DNA from: Clostridiaceae bacterium
GTDB taxonomy: Bacteria > Bacillota > Clostridia > TANB77 > CAG-508
Direction: 5' to 3'
Assembly: GCA_021771025.1 (NCBI GenBank)
Contig: JAETPW010000012.1
Span: 1-58,023 of the forward strand
DNA length: 58,023 nt
The notes beneath the pieces were generated by a model. It did not search any database, was not told the DNA's origin, and worked only from the letters and a program-made list of their open reading frames with translations. Each line of letters opens with the position of its first letter. The first letter of the stretch is position 1. Positions 24,802-33,518 of this stretch are shown piece after piece. Both the position numbers and the translations under genes were made by a program.

Positions 24802-25362
24802 ATGTATATGGACAATGTACTTGCTAGTATATTAGAGCAATTGCAACAAATGAACAAAAAAATTCAAGATCTTGACCAGAAAATGGATAAAAAATTTGAG
24901 GAACAAGAAAAACGATTTGATGCCAAAATGGCTGACATGGAAAAACGAATAACTGCACAATTTAATGCCGAAATGGTTGACATGGAAAAACGAATAACTG
25001 CACAATTTAATGCCAAGATGGCTGACATGGAAAAACGATTAACTAAACAATTAAAAGCTGAAACAAAACAACTAGATCAAAAATGGGAAGAAAGATTTCA
25101 AAACCATCAGGAAGATATTTCTGAAACATTACAAGATATACTAAAAGTTGTTCAGCGAAAAGAAAATGAACACTACCTTGAGTTATCCCGAAGAATAGAC
25201 GAATTAACGAAAGAATTTAGGAAATTTAAGGAAGAAACACAATTAATTAACCGCGAAAATCAAATTCAATTCGCGATACATAATGAAAAATTTAATCGTT
25301 TAGAAATTCATGAAAAAGTTCAAGATATGGATCTTTATACGTTAAAACAAATAGCCGTATAA
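24802..25362 (+). CDS. Coiled-coil protein with internal 15-residue repeats
   Basis: 186 residues, no membrane segment. The sequence is almost entirely Lys/Glu/Gln helix with heptad spacing. A unit DMEKRITAQFNA-x3 is repeated about three times (residues ~46-80), nearly identical at DNA level (24935-25040), which points to recent slippage or duplication. No catalytic motif. Alternative start codon is the ATG two codons later. It could be a structural or DNA-associated coiled coil; function unknown. Strong promoter and own terminator make it a single-gene unit. Confidence 0.75.
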   Translation: MYMDNVLASILEQLQQMNKKIQDLDQKMDKKFEEQEKRFDAKMADMEKRITAQFNAEMVDMEKRITAQFNAKMADMEKRLTKQLKAETKQLDQKWEERFQNHQEDISETLQDILKVVQRKENEHYLELSRRIDELTKEFRKFKEETQLINRENQIQFAIHNEKFNRLEIHEKVQDMDLYTLKQIAV

Positions 25363-25420
25363 TGAAAAATAGTAAAAGCAATTTCGATGAAATTAAAACA
25401 ACATTTGATAAGTAACTAAA

Positions 25421-25466
25421 AAATAGAGAATATATACCATTTAGTGGTTATTATTCTCTATTTTTT
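25421..25466 (+). terminator. Terminator after the coiled-coil gene
   Basis: AAATAGAGAATA pairs with TATTCTCTATTT, followed by a T-run. Confidence 0.8.
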
Positions 25467-25559
25467 CCAATTGCGTATTTTGTTTAGTAATTGCGTATTT
25501 ACTTTAGTAATGTAATCAAAAGATAGCTCTTATATCCTACCAAAGAAAAAATGTTTTTA

Positions 25560-26939
25560 TTATTGAACTAACATTGGTCCAATTTCAGTCACTGTACCTG
25601 CACCTAGAGTAATGATAATATCTTTTGGCTGAACTTCTTTTTTTAAATAATTGACACATTCCTCAAAATTAGGCATATAAATGGCTGTCTTTCCCTTTTG
25701 GATAATTTCATTTACTAAATCTTCAGAAGTGATTCCATATGTATTGGTTTCTCGTGCTGCATAAATATCAAGCACAAGAATATGGTCAAAATGAAGTAAA
25801 GCTTCACTAAAATCATCCAATAAATTTTTTGTTCGGCTATAGGTATGAGGTTGGAAAACTACCCAAGATTCATGGTATTTTTTATTGATTAAACAATTAG
25901 CAGTAGCTAAAATTTCCGTTGGATGGTGTCCATAATCATCATAAACACTAGCATCATTGAATTTACCTTTAAATTCAAAACGACGATGAGCACCAGTAAA
26001 TTTAGCAAGAGCAGTGATGAGTGCAGCAGGTTTGATGCCATAACTATCACATAAAGCAACGCAAGCAAGTGCATTATAAATATTGTGATAACCAGGAACA
26101 GATAAAGCAATATGGCAGAAATAAGTGTGGTTATGATAGACATCAAATTCGGCAAAACCATCATCATTAAAAGTAATGGAATCAGCATAAAAGTCACAGG
26201 AAGAATCTTTTATTCCATAAGAAATAGCTTTAGCTTTTGTATATTGAGGTAAAGCTAAACAATGTTTATCATCTCCATTGATGACTAAAATTCCATCATC
26301 AGGTAATAGTTTAACATACTTGATAAAAGCTTTATTAATGTTGTCAAACGTTTTAAAATAATCTAAATGATCATTATCAATGTTTAAAATAACCTCTGCT
26401 TTTGGGCTAAATTTAAGAAAACTTTCAACGTATTCGCAAGCTTCGATAATAAAATGTTCGCTTTCACCTACTTTGTAGTTTCCATCAATTTGACGTAAGT
26501 AAGCACCTACTTGTATGCTCGGATCTTTTAATGCTTCTAAAAAACATAAAGAGATCATAGAGGTAGTAGTGGTTTTTCCGTGAGTTCCTGAAATACAGAT
26601 CGTATCTTCATAACATTTAGTAATTTCTCCTAAAAAGTCAGCTCTTTCAATAGTAGGAATAGAAAGACGCTTAGCTTCTAACATTTCCGGATCATTTGAC
26701 TGGATGGCTGCTGAATAAACAACAACATCAGCATTAGCTATGTTTTCCAGATGGTGACCAATAGTAACAGGAATACCCATTTGGTTTAACTTATCGGTAG
26801 TTTCTGAATGGGACCAATCTGAACCAGTTACGGTAAATCCCCAATTTTTCAAAATAGCGGCAATTCCACTCATACTTACTCCACCAATTCCAATCATATG
26901 GACATTTTTATATTTGGTTAACGTTTTAATATTTGGCAT
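25560..26939 (-). CDS. murC: UDP-N-acetylmuramate--L-alanine ligase
   Basis: 459 residues. N-terminal Rossmann domain VHMIGIGGVSMSGIA, central P-loop ISGTHGKTTTTSMI, the EACEY and NIDNDHLDYF metal/substrate motifs, and a C-terminal domain with YDDYGHHPTEI and FQPHTYSRT. It adds L-Ala to UDP-MurNAc, the first peptide step of peptidoglycan synthesis, in the cytoplasm. Full length; AGGAG-type site upstream. Isolated from other mur genes here. Confidence 0.97.
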   Translation of the reverse strand: MPNIKTLTKYKNVHMIGIGGVSMSGIAAILKNWGFTVTGSDWSHSETTDKLNQMGIPVTIGHHLENIANADVVVYSAAIQSNDPEMLEAKRLSIPTIERADFLGEITKCYEDTICISGTHGKTTTTSMISLCFLEALKDPSIQVGAYLRQIDGNYKVGESEHFIIEACEYVESFLKFSPKAEVILNIDNDHLDYFKTFDNINKAFIKYVKLLPDDGILVINGDDKHCLALPQYTKAKAISYGIKDSSCDFYADSITFNDDGFAEFDVYHNHTYFCHIALSVPGYHNIYNALACVALCDSYGIKPAALITALAKFTGAHRRFEFKGKFNDASVYDDYGHHPTEILATANCLINKKYHESWVVFQPHTYSRTKNLLDDFSEALLHFDHILVLDIYAARETNTYGITSEDLVNEIIQKGKTAIYMPNFEECVNYLKKEVQPKDIIITLGAGTVTEIGPMLVQ

Positions 26940-27107
26940 TTATTTACACACTCCTAAAGTTTTACATTCGTTTTTGAATAACAGATAAATTATATACTGT
27001 CAATGGAAAAAATACAATAGTTTTTATTAATTTTATTTAACCTTTGTGCAATCTTTTGTTGAACTTATGGCATAAGTAGTTACTATTCGTAGTTGATTGA
27101 AAAGGGG

Positions 27108-27255
27108 AGCCGTGTAAAAAGGGAAGCATAGCTAAGCTAAGGGTGATCATATTAATTTAACCTTCCATAGCAGGGTCATTTTAAAACCCTTCGGTCCCTC
27201 ACACGGAAGCTGGTAATCGGGTTTTAAAATGACCCTGCTATGGAGGACTAAATTA
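27108..27255 (+). repeat. Variable-arm structured element, copy B (rearranged)
   Basis: The left tip GCCGTGTAAAAA and a left arm are present, then the first half of the core. The second half of the core is missing. In its place 27219-27244 is an exact 26-base inverted copy of 27164-27189, producing a new hairpin with a 29-base loop. A short TAATTTA/TAAATTA pair lies outside it. The right tail is absent. The left arm resembles that of copy C in patches. Confidence 0.8.
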
Positions 27256-27479
27256 TGGTAAAAAGGATATAGCAGATAACTTAGGTTCGGAGCGGACTCA
27301 TTCCTCAAAGCCATTAGATACAAACTATTTAAGCTTACTACCAAATAATTTAACAATGTATTTACTATAGATATAATTAGTATAGTTTATGAATAAATTA
27401 TCATTTTAGAACAAAACACAAAAAACAAACTAAAAGTAAGAAAAAACTAAGAAAAAAATTCAAATTTTTTGTAAAAAAA

Positions 27480-27506
27480 GAAGGAAAAAACTTTTTTTTG
27501 GAGAAT
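27480..27506 (+). promoter_or_regulatory. sigma-H-like promoter of spoVG
   Basis: GAAGGAAAA (27480-27488), 11 bp, then GGAGAAT (27500-27506) matches RNAGGAWWW-N11/12-RNNGAAT. spoVG is a classical sigma-H gene in Bacillus, so the match is in the expected place. Confidence 0.6.
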
Positions 27507-27581
27507 AGTATAATTGTACATACTATAAGACAAACATAGATGTGCAAAATATTAAAACTTAAGGAAGGCGGTGCACGCAAA

Positions 27582-27869
27582 ATGCAAATTACTGACGTAC
27601 GTTTAAGAAAAGTAAACTCAGAAAACAGAATGAAAGCAGTTGCTTCTGTAACATTCGATAATGAATTCGCTGTACACGATATCAAAGTTATCGAAAGTCA
27701 AAATGGATTATTTATTGCTATGCCAAGCAGAAAAACTCCTAACGGAGAATTTAAGGATATAGCTCATCCAATCAACGCTGAAACCAGAGAGAAAATTCAA
27801 AATGCTATTTTAGAAGCATATGAAGCTCCAGAAAACAATGAGGAATCAGTTGAAGGAAATGAAGAATAA
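27582..27869 (+). CDS. spoVG: Septation/sporulation regulator SpoVG
   Basis: 95 residues, beginning [20 protein letters not shown] and carrying the family motif [23 protein letters not shown]. The C-terminal tail is acidic. SpoVG is a small nucleic-acid-binding protein that affects septation, sporulation and gene expression. Start 27582 lies after GGAAGGCGGTG; an earlier in-frame ATG at 27540 lacks a site and adds unrelated residues. Terminator at 27894. Confidence 0.96.
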   Translation: MQITDVRLRKVNSENRMKAVASVTFDNEFAVHDIKVIESQNGLFIAMPSRKTPNGEFKDIAHPINAETREKIQNAILEAYEAPENNEESVEGNEE

Positions 27870-27893
27870 TAAAAATTCCTACAGGAATTAAGC

Positions 27894-27924
27894 AAAAATC
27901 CAGTTTATTGCAAACTGGATTTTT
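27894..27924 (+). terminator. Intrinsic terminator of spoVG
   Basis: AAAAATCCAGTTT pairs with AAACTGGATTTTT. Confidence 0.88.
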
Positions 27925-27933
27925 GTTGTAGAA

Positions 27934-27997
27934 GAGCAGATGGAGTCAGACCTTAACAGAGCAAAAATGTTCTGCTAGGATCTAACCCCATCTGCTC
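27934..27997. repeat. REP-like palindrome (GTCAGACC/GGTCTAACC type)
   Basis: GAGCAGATGG pairs with CCATCTGCTC, and the inner parts pair with mismatches, with T-runs after it. Related to 3530-3599; both lie between convergent genes. Confidence 0.65.
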
Positions 27998-28001
27998 ATT
28001 T

Positions 28002-30605
28002 TTAGATCCATTCACCATATTTTCGAATGTAAATTTTCTTAGCAACCAGAGCAACGAAACAATAAAGAATAGGAACACCAATAATTACACTTAGGTAAAC
28101 TAGTGGAATAGAAATTAATCCAATGGCATGCCCTACAAACGTAAATGGGAAAATGATAGCTATCATACTAAGTAAAATGGATGAAAAATAAACAATTTTG
28201 CTGGCATTACTTTGGGTAAAAGGCTTTTTAGCTGTACGGATAATGTGCATACCCACTAGGTTAGAGACAACTCCATACGAAAACCAAATGGTTTGAAAAG
28301 TTGCTGCATCTCTGACCTTAAAGATGAACCATAATGAAGCAAATACAATCATATCGAAACTAGAACTTAGTGGTCCCATAAATAGCATAAAGTTTTTTAA
28401 ACTTTTTATATCCCATTTTCTAGGATGATTGGTGTATTCTTGGTCAACATTGTCAAAAGGTAAGGTAAGTTGCCCAAAGTCATAAAGAAGACTTTGTACT
28501 AATAATTGAATAGGGGTAATGGGCAAGAAGGGAAGTAGGATACTTGCCACAATGACAGAGGAAACTTCACCAAAATTGAAACTGACGGCCATTTTGATGT
28601 ATTTCATTAAGTTGGCAAATGTTTTTCTTCCTTCTGTTACTCCATCTAATAAAACGTGTAAATCTTTTTCTAGTAAGATAATATCTGCTGATTCTTTAGC
28701 AATATCAACTGCGGTATCCACAGAGATACCAACATCAGAATTGGTTAAGGATGGACTGTCATTTATTCCATCTCCCATGTAACCAACAATATTTCCGGCT
28801 TCTTTTAATAAACGCACGATTCTTGCTTTTTGGATAGGGGAAAGTTTAGCAAAGATGTTGACTTTACGGAGCAAACGCAAGACGGCCATATCAGGTAATT
28901 TATCAATTTGATTTCCTAAAACGATTTTGTTTGAGTTAATGTCTACTTTTTGGCAAATGGCTTTTGTTACCTCAGCATTATCACCAGTTAGTACAATTAC
29001 ACGAATTCCTGCATCGTTTAAACGTTTAATCGATGTTTTAGCACTCGCTTTAGGAGGATCCAAAAACCCAATAAATCCAATAAATACCATATTTTTTTCT
29101 TCAGATACGGTAAAACCACGTGTTACATCAATATCATTTTTTTGGCATACACCAATTACACGTAAGCCTTCTTGATTTAAAGAGGTACTCATGGATTTTA
29201 TTTTTTCTTTCATCTCTTTGGTTAACGGATAAACTTGTCCATGATCATCAACTAATTGGCAAATAGAAAGAATTTCTTCAACAGCACCTTTGGTAATCAT
29301 TTGGTTTTTTTTGCCATCACTAACAATAATCGACAATCTTCGACGACTAAAATCGAATGGGATTTCATCAATTTTTTGGTAAATTTCAGTATATGACTTC
29401 ATCTCATGTTCTAGCCCTCTTTTGATGACTGCTTCATCAATATTTCCTTTTAATCCTGTTTGAAAGTAAGAATTTAAGAAAGCATGTTTAAGAACTTTTG
29501 TGTCTTCTTCTCCATGGATGTTTAAGTATTTTTCTAACACAATGTTATCTTCAGTTAAGGTTCCTGTTTTGTCTGTACATAAAATGTTCATGGCTCCAAA
29601 ACTTTGGATCGAATCAAGAGATTTTACAATGGTTTTTTTCTTAGACATACGAATAGCCCCTTTAGAAAGGCTAGAAGAGAGAATTACTGGCAGTAGTAAA
29701 GGCGTAATTCCAATAGCAATGGCTACGGCAAAAGTGAAGGCTAAAATGAGATCATGTTTCCATACATTTAAGGTAAACACAATGGGAATAAGAACAAGCA
29801 TAAAGCGAATCAGCAAACGACTTATTCCTTGTACCCCTTTTTGAAAAGCAGTTTGTGGCTTTCTCGTAAGATGATGAGCAATTTTACCAAAATACGTAGA
29901 GTCCGCAATTTTAATGACGACTCCTTTAGCACTACCACTAATGACATTTGTTCCCATAAAACAAATGGTATCTAAATCAGTAATTGATTCTAGTTCTGAT
30001 AAGGATAATTCAGAATCTACTAATTTTTTTACAGCTTCTGATTCACCAGTTAACGAAGATTGACTAACGTATAAATCTTTGGCTTCTATGATTCGTAAAT
30101 CAGCTGGTAACATACTACCAGCAGTTAGTAAAACAATATCGCCAACCGTTACTTCTTTTAAAGGAATAGCCATTTCTTTTCCTTCACGAATAACGGTGGC
30201 ATTTGTGGCTACTAATTCTTTTAATTTTTCGGCTGCTTGATTTGACTTATATTCTTCAAAAAAATCCAAAAAAGTACTCACAGCGACCAAAATAAAAATA
30301 ACAATTATATTAGCATAACTTGGTTCATTAGGGAGAATAATATCAGTATAGATCAAAATTAAACTGATTCCCATTAAAATACTGTTAAATGGACTAAATA
30401 AGCTTTGCAGAAAATAATGATACCATTTTTTCGGTTTAGTTTGAGAAACTTCATTAGGGCCATATAATTCTTTTTGTTTTTTGACTTGTTCTTCAGAAAG
30501 CCCATCAGAAGAAACAGAAAATTCGGCTAACAATTCGTTTTTGGGTAAAGTAGTTTCCTTTCCATACAATTTTTGGATATTTATTTCTTCTTTAGGTGTT
30601 GGCAT
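28002..30605 (-). CDS. mgtA: Magnesium-importing P-type ATPase
   Basis: 867 residues of the P3B type. An N-terminal cation-ATPase domain starts near residue 25, TGES lies in the actuator domain, and the phosphorylation motif is CTDKTGTLTEDNIVLEKYL, with the extended pattern typical of MgtA/MgtB. KGA (nucleotide domain) and the hinge MGDGINDSPSL follow. About ten membrane helices, including VQSLLYDFGQLTLPFDNVD near the C-terminus, as in MgtA. Imports Mg2+ across the membrane. Start 30605 follows AAGGGGAC. No Mg-riboswitch leader is evident in the short upstream region. Confidence 0.93.
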   Translation of the reverse strand: MPTPKEEINIQKLYGKETTLPKNELLAEFSVSSDGLSEEQVKKQKELYGPNEVSQTKPKKWYHYFLQSLFSPFNSILMGISLILIYTDIILPNEPSYANIIVIFILVAVSTFLDFFEEYKSNQAAEKLKELVATNATVIREGKEMAIPLKEVTVGDIVLLTAGSMLPADLRIIEAKDLYVSQSSLTGESEAVKKLVDSELSLSELESITDLDTICFMGTNVISGSAKGVVIKIADSTYFGKIAHHLTRKPQTAFQKGVQGISRLLIRFMLVLIPIVFTLNVWKHDLILAFTFAVAIAIGITPLLLPVILSSSLSKGAIRMSKKKTIVKSLDSIQSFGAMNILCTDKTGTLTEDNIVLEKYLNIHGEEDTKVLKHAFLNSYFQTGLKGNIDEAVIKRGLEHEMKSYTEIYQKIDEIPFDFSRRRLSIIVSDGKKNQMITKGAVEEILSICQLVDDHGQVYPLTKEMKEKIKSMSTSLNQEGLRVIGVCQKNDIDVTRGFTVSEEKNMVFIGFIGFLDPPKASAKTSIKRLNDAGIRVIVLTGDNAEVTKAICQKVDINSNKIVLGNQIDKLPDMAVLRLLRKVNIFAKLSPIQKARIVRLLKEAGNIVGYMGDGINDSPSLTNSDVGISVDTAVDIAKESADIILLEKDLHVLLDGVTEGRKTFANLMKYIKMAVSFNFGEVSSVIVASILLPFLPITPIQLLVQSLLYDFGQLTLPFDNVDQEYTNHPRKWDIKSLKNFMLFMGPLSSSFDMIVFASLWFIFKVRDAATFQTIWFSYGVVSNLVGMHIIRTAKKPFTQSNASKIVYFSSILLSMIAIIFPFTFVGHAIGLISIPLVYLSVIIGVPILYCFVALVAKKIYIRKYGEWI

Positions 30606-30699
30606 GGTAAGTCCCCTTTCTTTCAATGTTTTGTTTTTATTAGTATACCTAAATTTTAAAATTTAAAACATCAAAAGAGAGGCTAAAAATTTTTTTTTC

Positions 30700-30790
30700 A
30701 CCCATCTAGTCTAGGTAAGCTTTCAAAGTTTACGAATACCACAGAAAAAAGGGGAATAGGTCGGCTTTGAAAACTAACATAGGCTAGAAA
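30700..30790. repeat. Dispersed repeat ending in CTAACATAGGCTA, copy 2
   Basis: CATCTAGTCTAGG ... AAGTTTACGAATA ... GGGGAATAGGTCGGC ... CTAACATAGGCTAG parallels 23130-23219 across ~90 bp. Located between divergently placed mgtA start and asd stop. Confidence 0.5.
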
Positions 30791-30795
30791 AATGG

Positions 30796-31791
30796 TTATT
30801 TTTCTAGTTCTAAACACTTAGCTAAAATTTGGACGGCATTAGAAGCTGCTCCTTTTCGTAAATTATCGGCAACTACCCAAAGGTTTAATCCATTTGGCAC
30901 ACTTTCATCACGTCTTATTCGTCCAACATAAACGTCATCTGTTCCTTCGGCTTTAGTGGCAAGAGGATAGTAATTTTTATCAGGATCATCTACCACAAGA
31001 ATTCCTGGTGAATTTTGCAATAGTTGTTTGATATCATAAAGGTCAAAATCTTTTTCTAACTCAACATTAATGGATTCGCCATGACAATTTTTAATAGGAA
31101 CGCGAACCGCAGTAGCTGTTATGGGAAGGTTTGGTTTAGCCAAAATTTTACGTGTTTCGTTAATCATTTTCATTTCTTCTTTGGTATAACCATTAGGTAA
31201 AAATACGTCTATGTGAGGTAAACAATTGTCTACAATAGAATAAGGAAATTTTTTTGGTTCGTTTCCTTCTCGTCCGTTTTCTAAATCAAGAATACCTGCT
31301 CTTCCTGCTCCAGATACTGCTTGGTAAGTAGAGTAGACAATACGCTTAATGCCGTATGTATCCTCTAATGGCTTTAGGGGAACTACTGCTTGAATGGTGG
31401 AACAATTTGGATTAGCAATGATTCCTTTTTGGTCTTTGATTTTTTCGGGATTAACTTCAGGTACAACTAACGGAACATTAGGATCCATGCGAAATACACT
31501 ACTATTATCAATAACAGTACATCCATTAGTGGCAGCAATAGGAGCATATTTTTTAGATACCGTTCCTCCTGCACAAAAAATAGCATAATCAAAGTGTTCA
31601 TGAAATGAGTCTTCTGTTAATTTACAAATAACGTAGGTAGTACCCATGAAAGTAACTTTTGTTCCAGCAGATTTAGCCGAAGAAAAAAGGGTATAGGTGC
31701 AATGGGGAAGAGATGTTTCTTCTAGTACCTTTAGTACAGTTCTTCCCACTAATCCGGTACTTCCTACAATGGCAATTTTATGGTGATACAT
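30796..31791 (-). CDS. asd: Aspartate-semialdehyde dehydrogenase
   Basis: 331 residues. NADP-binding loop IVGSTGLVGRTVLKVLEE, SSAKSAG, catalytic Cys in IANPNCSTIQAVVPLKPL, then YQAVSGAGRAG and the His motif TAVRVPIKNCHGES-type segment. It reduces aspartyl phosphate to the semialdehyde that feeds diaminopimelate/lysine, threonine and methionine. RBS AAAGGAGG. Single gene here, no neighbouring dap genes, no lysine riboswitch seen in the 258-bp gap upstream. Confidence 0.96.
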   Translation of the reverse strand: MYHHKIAIVGSTGLVGRTVLKVLEETSLPHCTYTLFSSAKSAGTKVTFMGTTYVICKLTEDSFHEHFDYAIFCAGGTVSKKYAPIAATNGCTVIDNSSVFRMDPNVPLVVPEVNPEKIKDQKGIIANPNCSTIQAVVPLKPLEDTYGIKRIVYSTYQAVSGAGRAGILDLENGREGNEPKKFPYSIVDNCLPHIDVFLPNGYTKEEMKMINETRKILAKPNLPITATAVRVPIKNCHGESINVELEKDFDLYDIKQLLQNSPGILVVDDPDKNYYPLATKAEGTDDVYVGRIRRDESVPNGLNLWVVADNLRKGAASNAVQILAKCLELEK

Positions 31792-31964
31792 GAAAAGACC
31801 TCCTTTAAATTTGTATTAGTTAATATATATGCAAAATAGTGGTATTAGTTGACGTTTCATTTTGGAGAGTGGAGTTTTACTCTTCGCTTTGAAACTACTT
31901 CTAAGTAGAAGAGGATGATTTTACAAAATTCAACTTAATTTTTTCTTAAATTTTGGCAAAAAAG

Positions 31965-31993
31965 TTGCATAATTTTAACAATCATAGTATAAT
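31965..31993 (+). promoter_or_regulatory. sigma-A promoter of the GT2 gene
   Basis: TTGCAT (31965-31970), 17 bp, TATAAT (31988-31993). Confidence 0.75.
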
Positions 31994-32049
31994 AAAAAAA
32001 GTAGAATAATAAATATGTAACAAATTAAAATGAAACGAGAGGGAAAAAA

Positions 32050-33303
32050 ATGGAATATTTGTATATACTAAGAGAAGCCTTAGTTTGGGTAATTACGATA
32101 TTTTGGTTATATCAATTGCTCGTAAGTGTTTGTTCCCTAGTGAAATTAAAAGATAAACCATTAAAAGTAAACAAAGACCACCGTTTTATGGCAGTCATTC
32201 CTGCTCATAATGAAGAAGCGGTTGTTGGTAACTTAATTGAAAGTTTAAAAAATCAAACGTATAACAAAGAACTTTATGATATTTATGTGATTGCGGATAA
32301 CTGTACTGACCGCACTGCACAAATTGCCAGAGAAGCAGGAGCAATTGTTTATGAACGTTTTGATCCAGACAAAAAAACAAAAGGTTATGCGCTAGACTGG
32401 TTTTTGCAACAAAAAATTAAAGAAGATGCACCATATGATGCGTTCTTTGTCTTTGATGCAGATAACATTGTAGACAAAAACTTTATCAAAAATATGAATA
32501 AAAAATTATGCCAAGGAGAAGATGTTGTTCAAGGATACCGTGATATCAAAAACCCAACCGACAGTTGGATAACTTCTGGTTATGCCATATTTTATTGGAC
32601 TATGCACCGCTTTTATCACTTAGCTCGTTACAATATTGGACTTTCTCCACTATTAAACGGAACAGGATTTATGGTAAGATTCGATGTGATCAAACCAGAA
32701 GGGTGGAAAACCTTAACACTAACTGAAGACATTGAATTCTCATTACAACGTATCATCAAAGGAAAACGCTTAGGCTGGGCAACAGATGCCATCGTTTATG
32801 ACGAACAACCCGTAGGATTTAAACAAAGTTGGTCACAAAGAAGTAGGTGGACAGTAGGGCATATTCAATGTATTAAACAATATACCCAAAGTTTAGGAGA
32901 AGCAGTCAAAGAAAACAAAACGTTAATGAACTTTGATGGATTTTTATACATTATTGGAAGTATACCAATGTTTATCATTACTTTAGTCTTATTACTAACC
33001 AATTTCCTTATGTATGCAGGAAATGGAATTACCCAACTAGACTTAATGGTAAACCTAGTTCGTTATTTAGTGCCAACCTTTATCTTACCAATATTTACTG
33101 GAGTACTCGTAATGTGGCTAGACCGTAGACCAATCAGACCAATGATTAAAGGGTTACTATGCTATCCAATCTTTATGGGATCTTGGCTACTAATCAACTT
33201 TAAATGTCTATTCAAAAGAGACATCAAATGGGAAAAAATTAACCATGTACGAGATATCAAAATTGCGGAAGTATCTCAAACACAAGAAGTACAAGTAAAA
33301 TAA
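32050..33303 (+). CDS. Membrane GT2 glycosyltransferase
   Basis: 417 residues. One N-terminal helix (~10-32), GT-A domain with VIPAHNEEAVVGNLIESL, a DNCTDRT donor motif, FVFDADN (DxD-like), LTEDIEFSLQ and QRSRWTVG, the last two typical of processive cellulose/hyaluronan-synthase-like enzymes. Two or more C-terminal helices (~300-325, ~335-360) follow. Likely makes or transfers a surface polysaccharide or glycolipid. Acceptor unknown. Followed after 215 bp by a second membrane glycosyltransferase. Confidence 0.88.
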   Translation: MEYLYILREALVWVITIFWLYQLLVSVCSLVKLKDKPLKVNKDHRFMAVIPAHNEEAVVGNLIESLKNQTYNKELYDIYVIADNCTDRTAQIAREAGAIVYERFDPDKKTKGYALDWFLQQKIKEDAPYDAFFVFDADNIVDKNFIKNMNKKLCQGEDVVQGYRDIKNPTDSWITSGYAIFYWTMHRFYHLARYNIGLSPLLNGTGFMVRFDVIKPEGWKTLTLTEDIEFSLQRIIKGKRLGWATDAIVYDEQPVGFKQSWSQRSRWTVGHIQCIKQYTQSLGEAVKENKTLMNFDGFLYIIGSIPMFIITLVLLLTNFLMYAGNGITQLDLMVNLVRYLVPTFILPIFTGVLVMWLDRRPIRPMIKGLLCYPIFMGSWLLINFKCLFKRDIKWEKINHVRDIKIAEVSQTQEVQVK

Positions 33304-33396
33304 TGTCCTTTTGTCCTTTTGGGGACGTTTCTATTTAGGACAAAAATGATAAAAAAAGAGAAAGAGGGAAAAAAGGGGACGCCCTTTTCTTCCCTC
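33304..33396. repeat. Two REP-like hairpins between glycosyltransferase genes
   Basis: TGTCC..TTTTGGGGACG..AGGACA (33304-33346), then GAGGGAAAAAAGGGG-ACG-CCCTTTTCTTCCCTC (33364-33396). The second type recurs at 40823-40856. Confidence 0.65.
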
Positions 33397-33518
33397 TTTC
33401 GCACCTTTTCATATTATTTTAAGCGTTATCTTCGACTTATCAAAATGTGTGATAAACGTAAATTTGAATTCATTAAATCAGTAGAAAAAACAAAAAATAA
33501 AGAAATAAGGGGAGAAGA

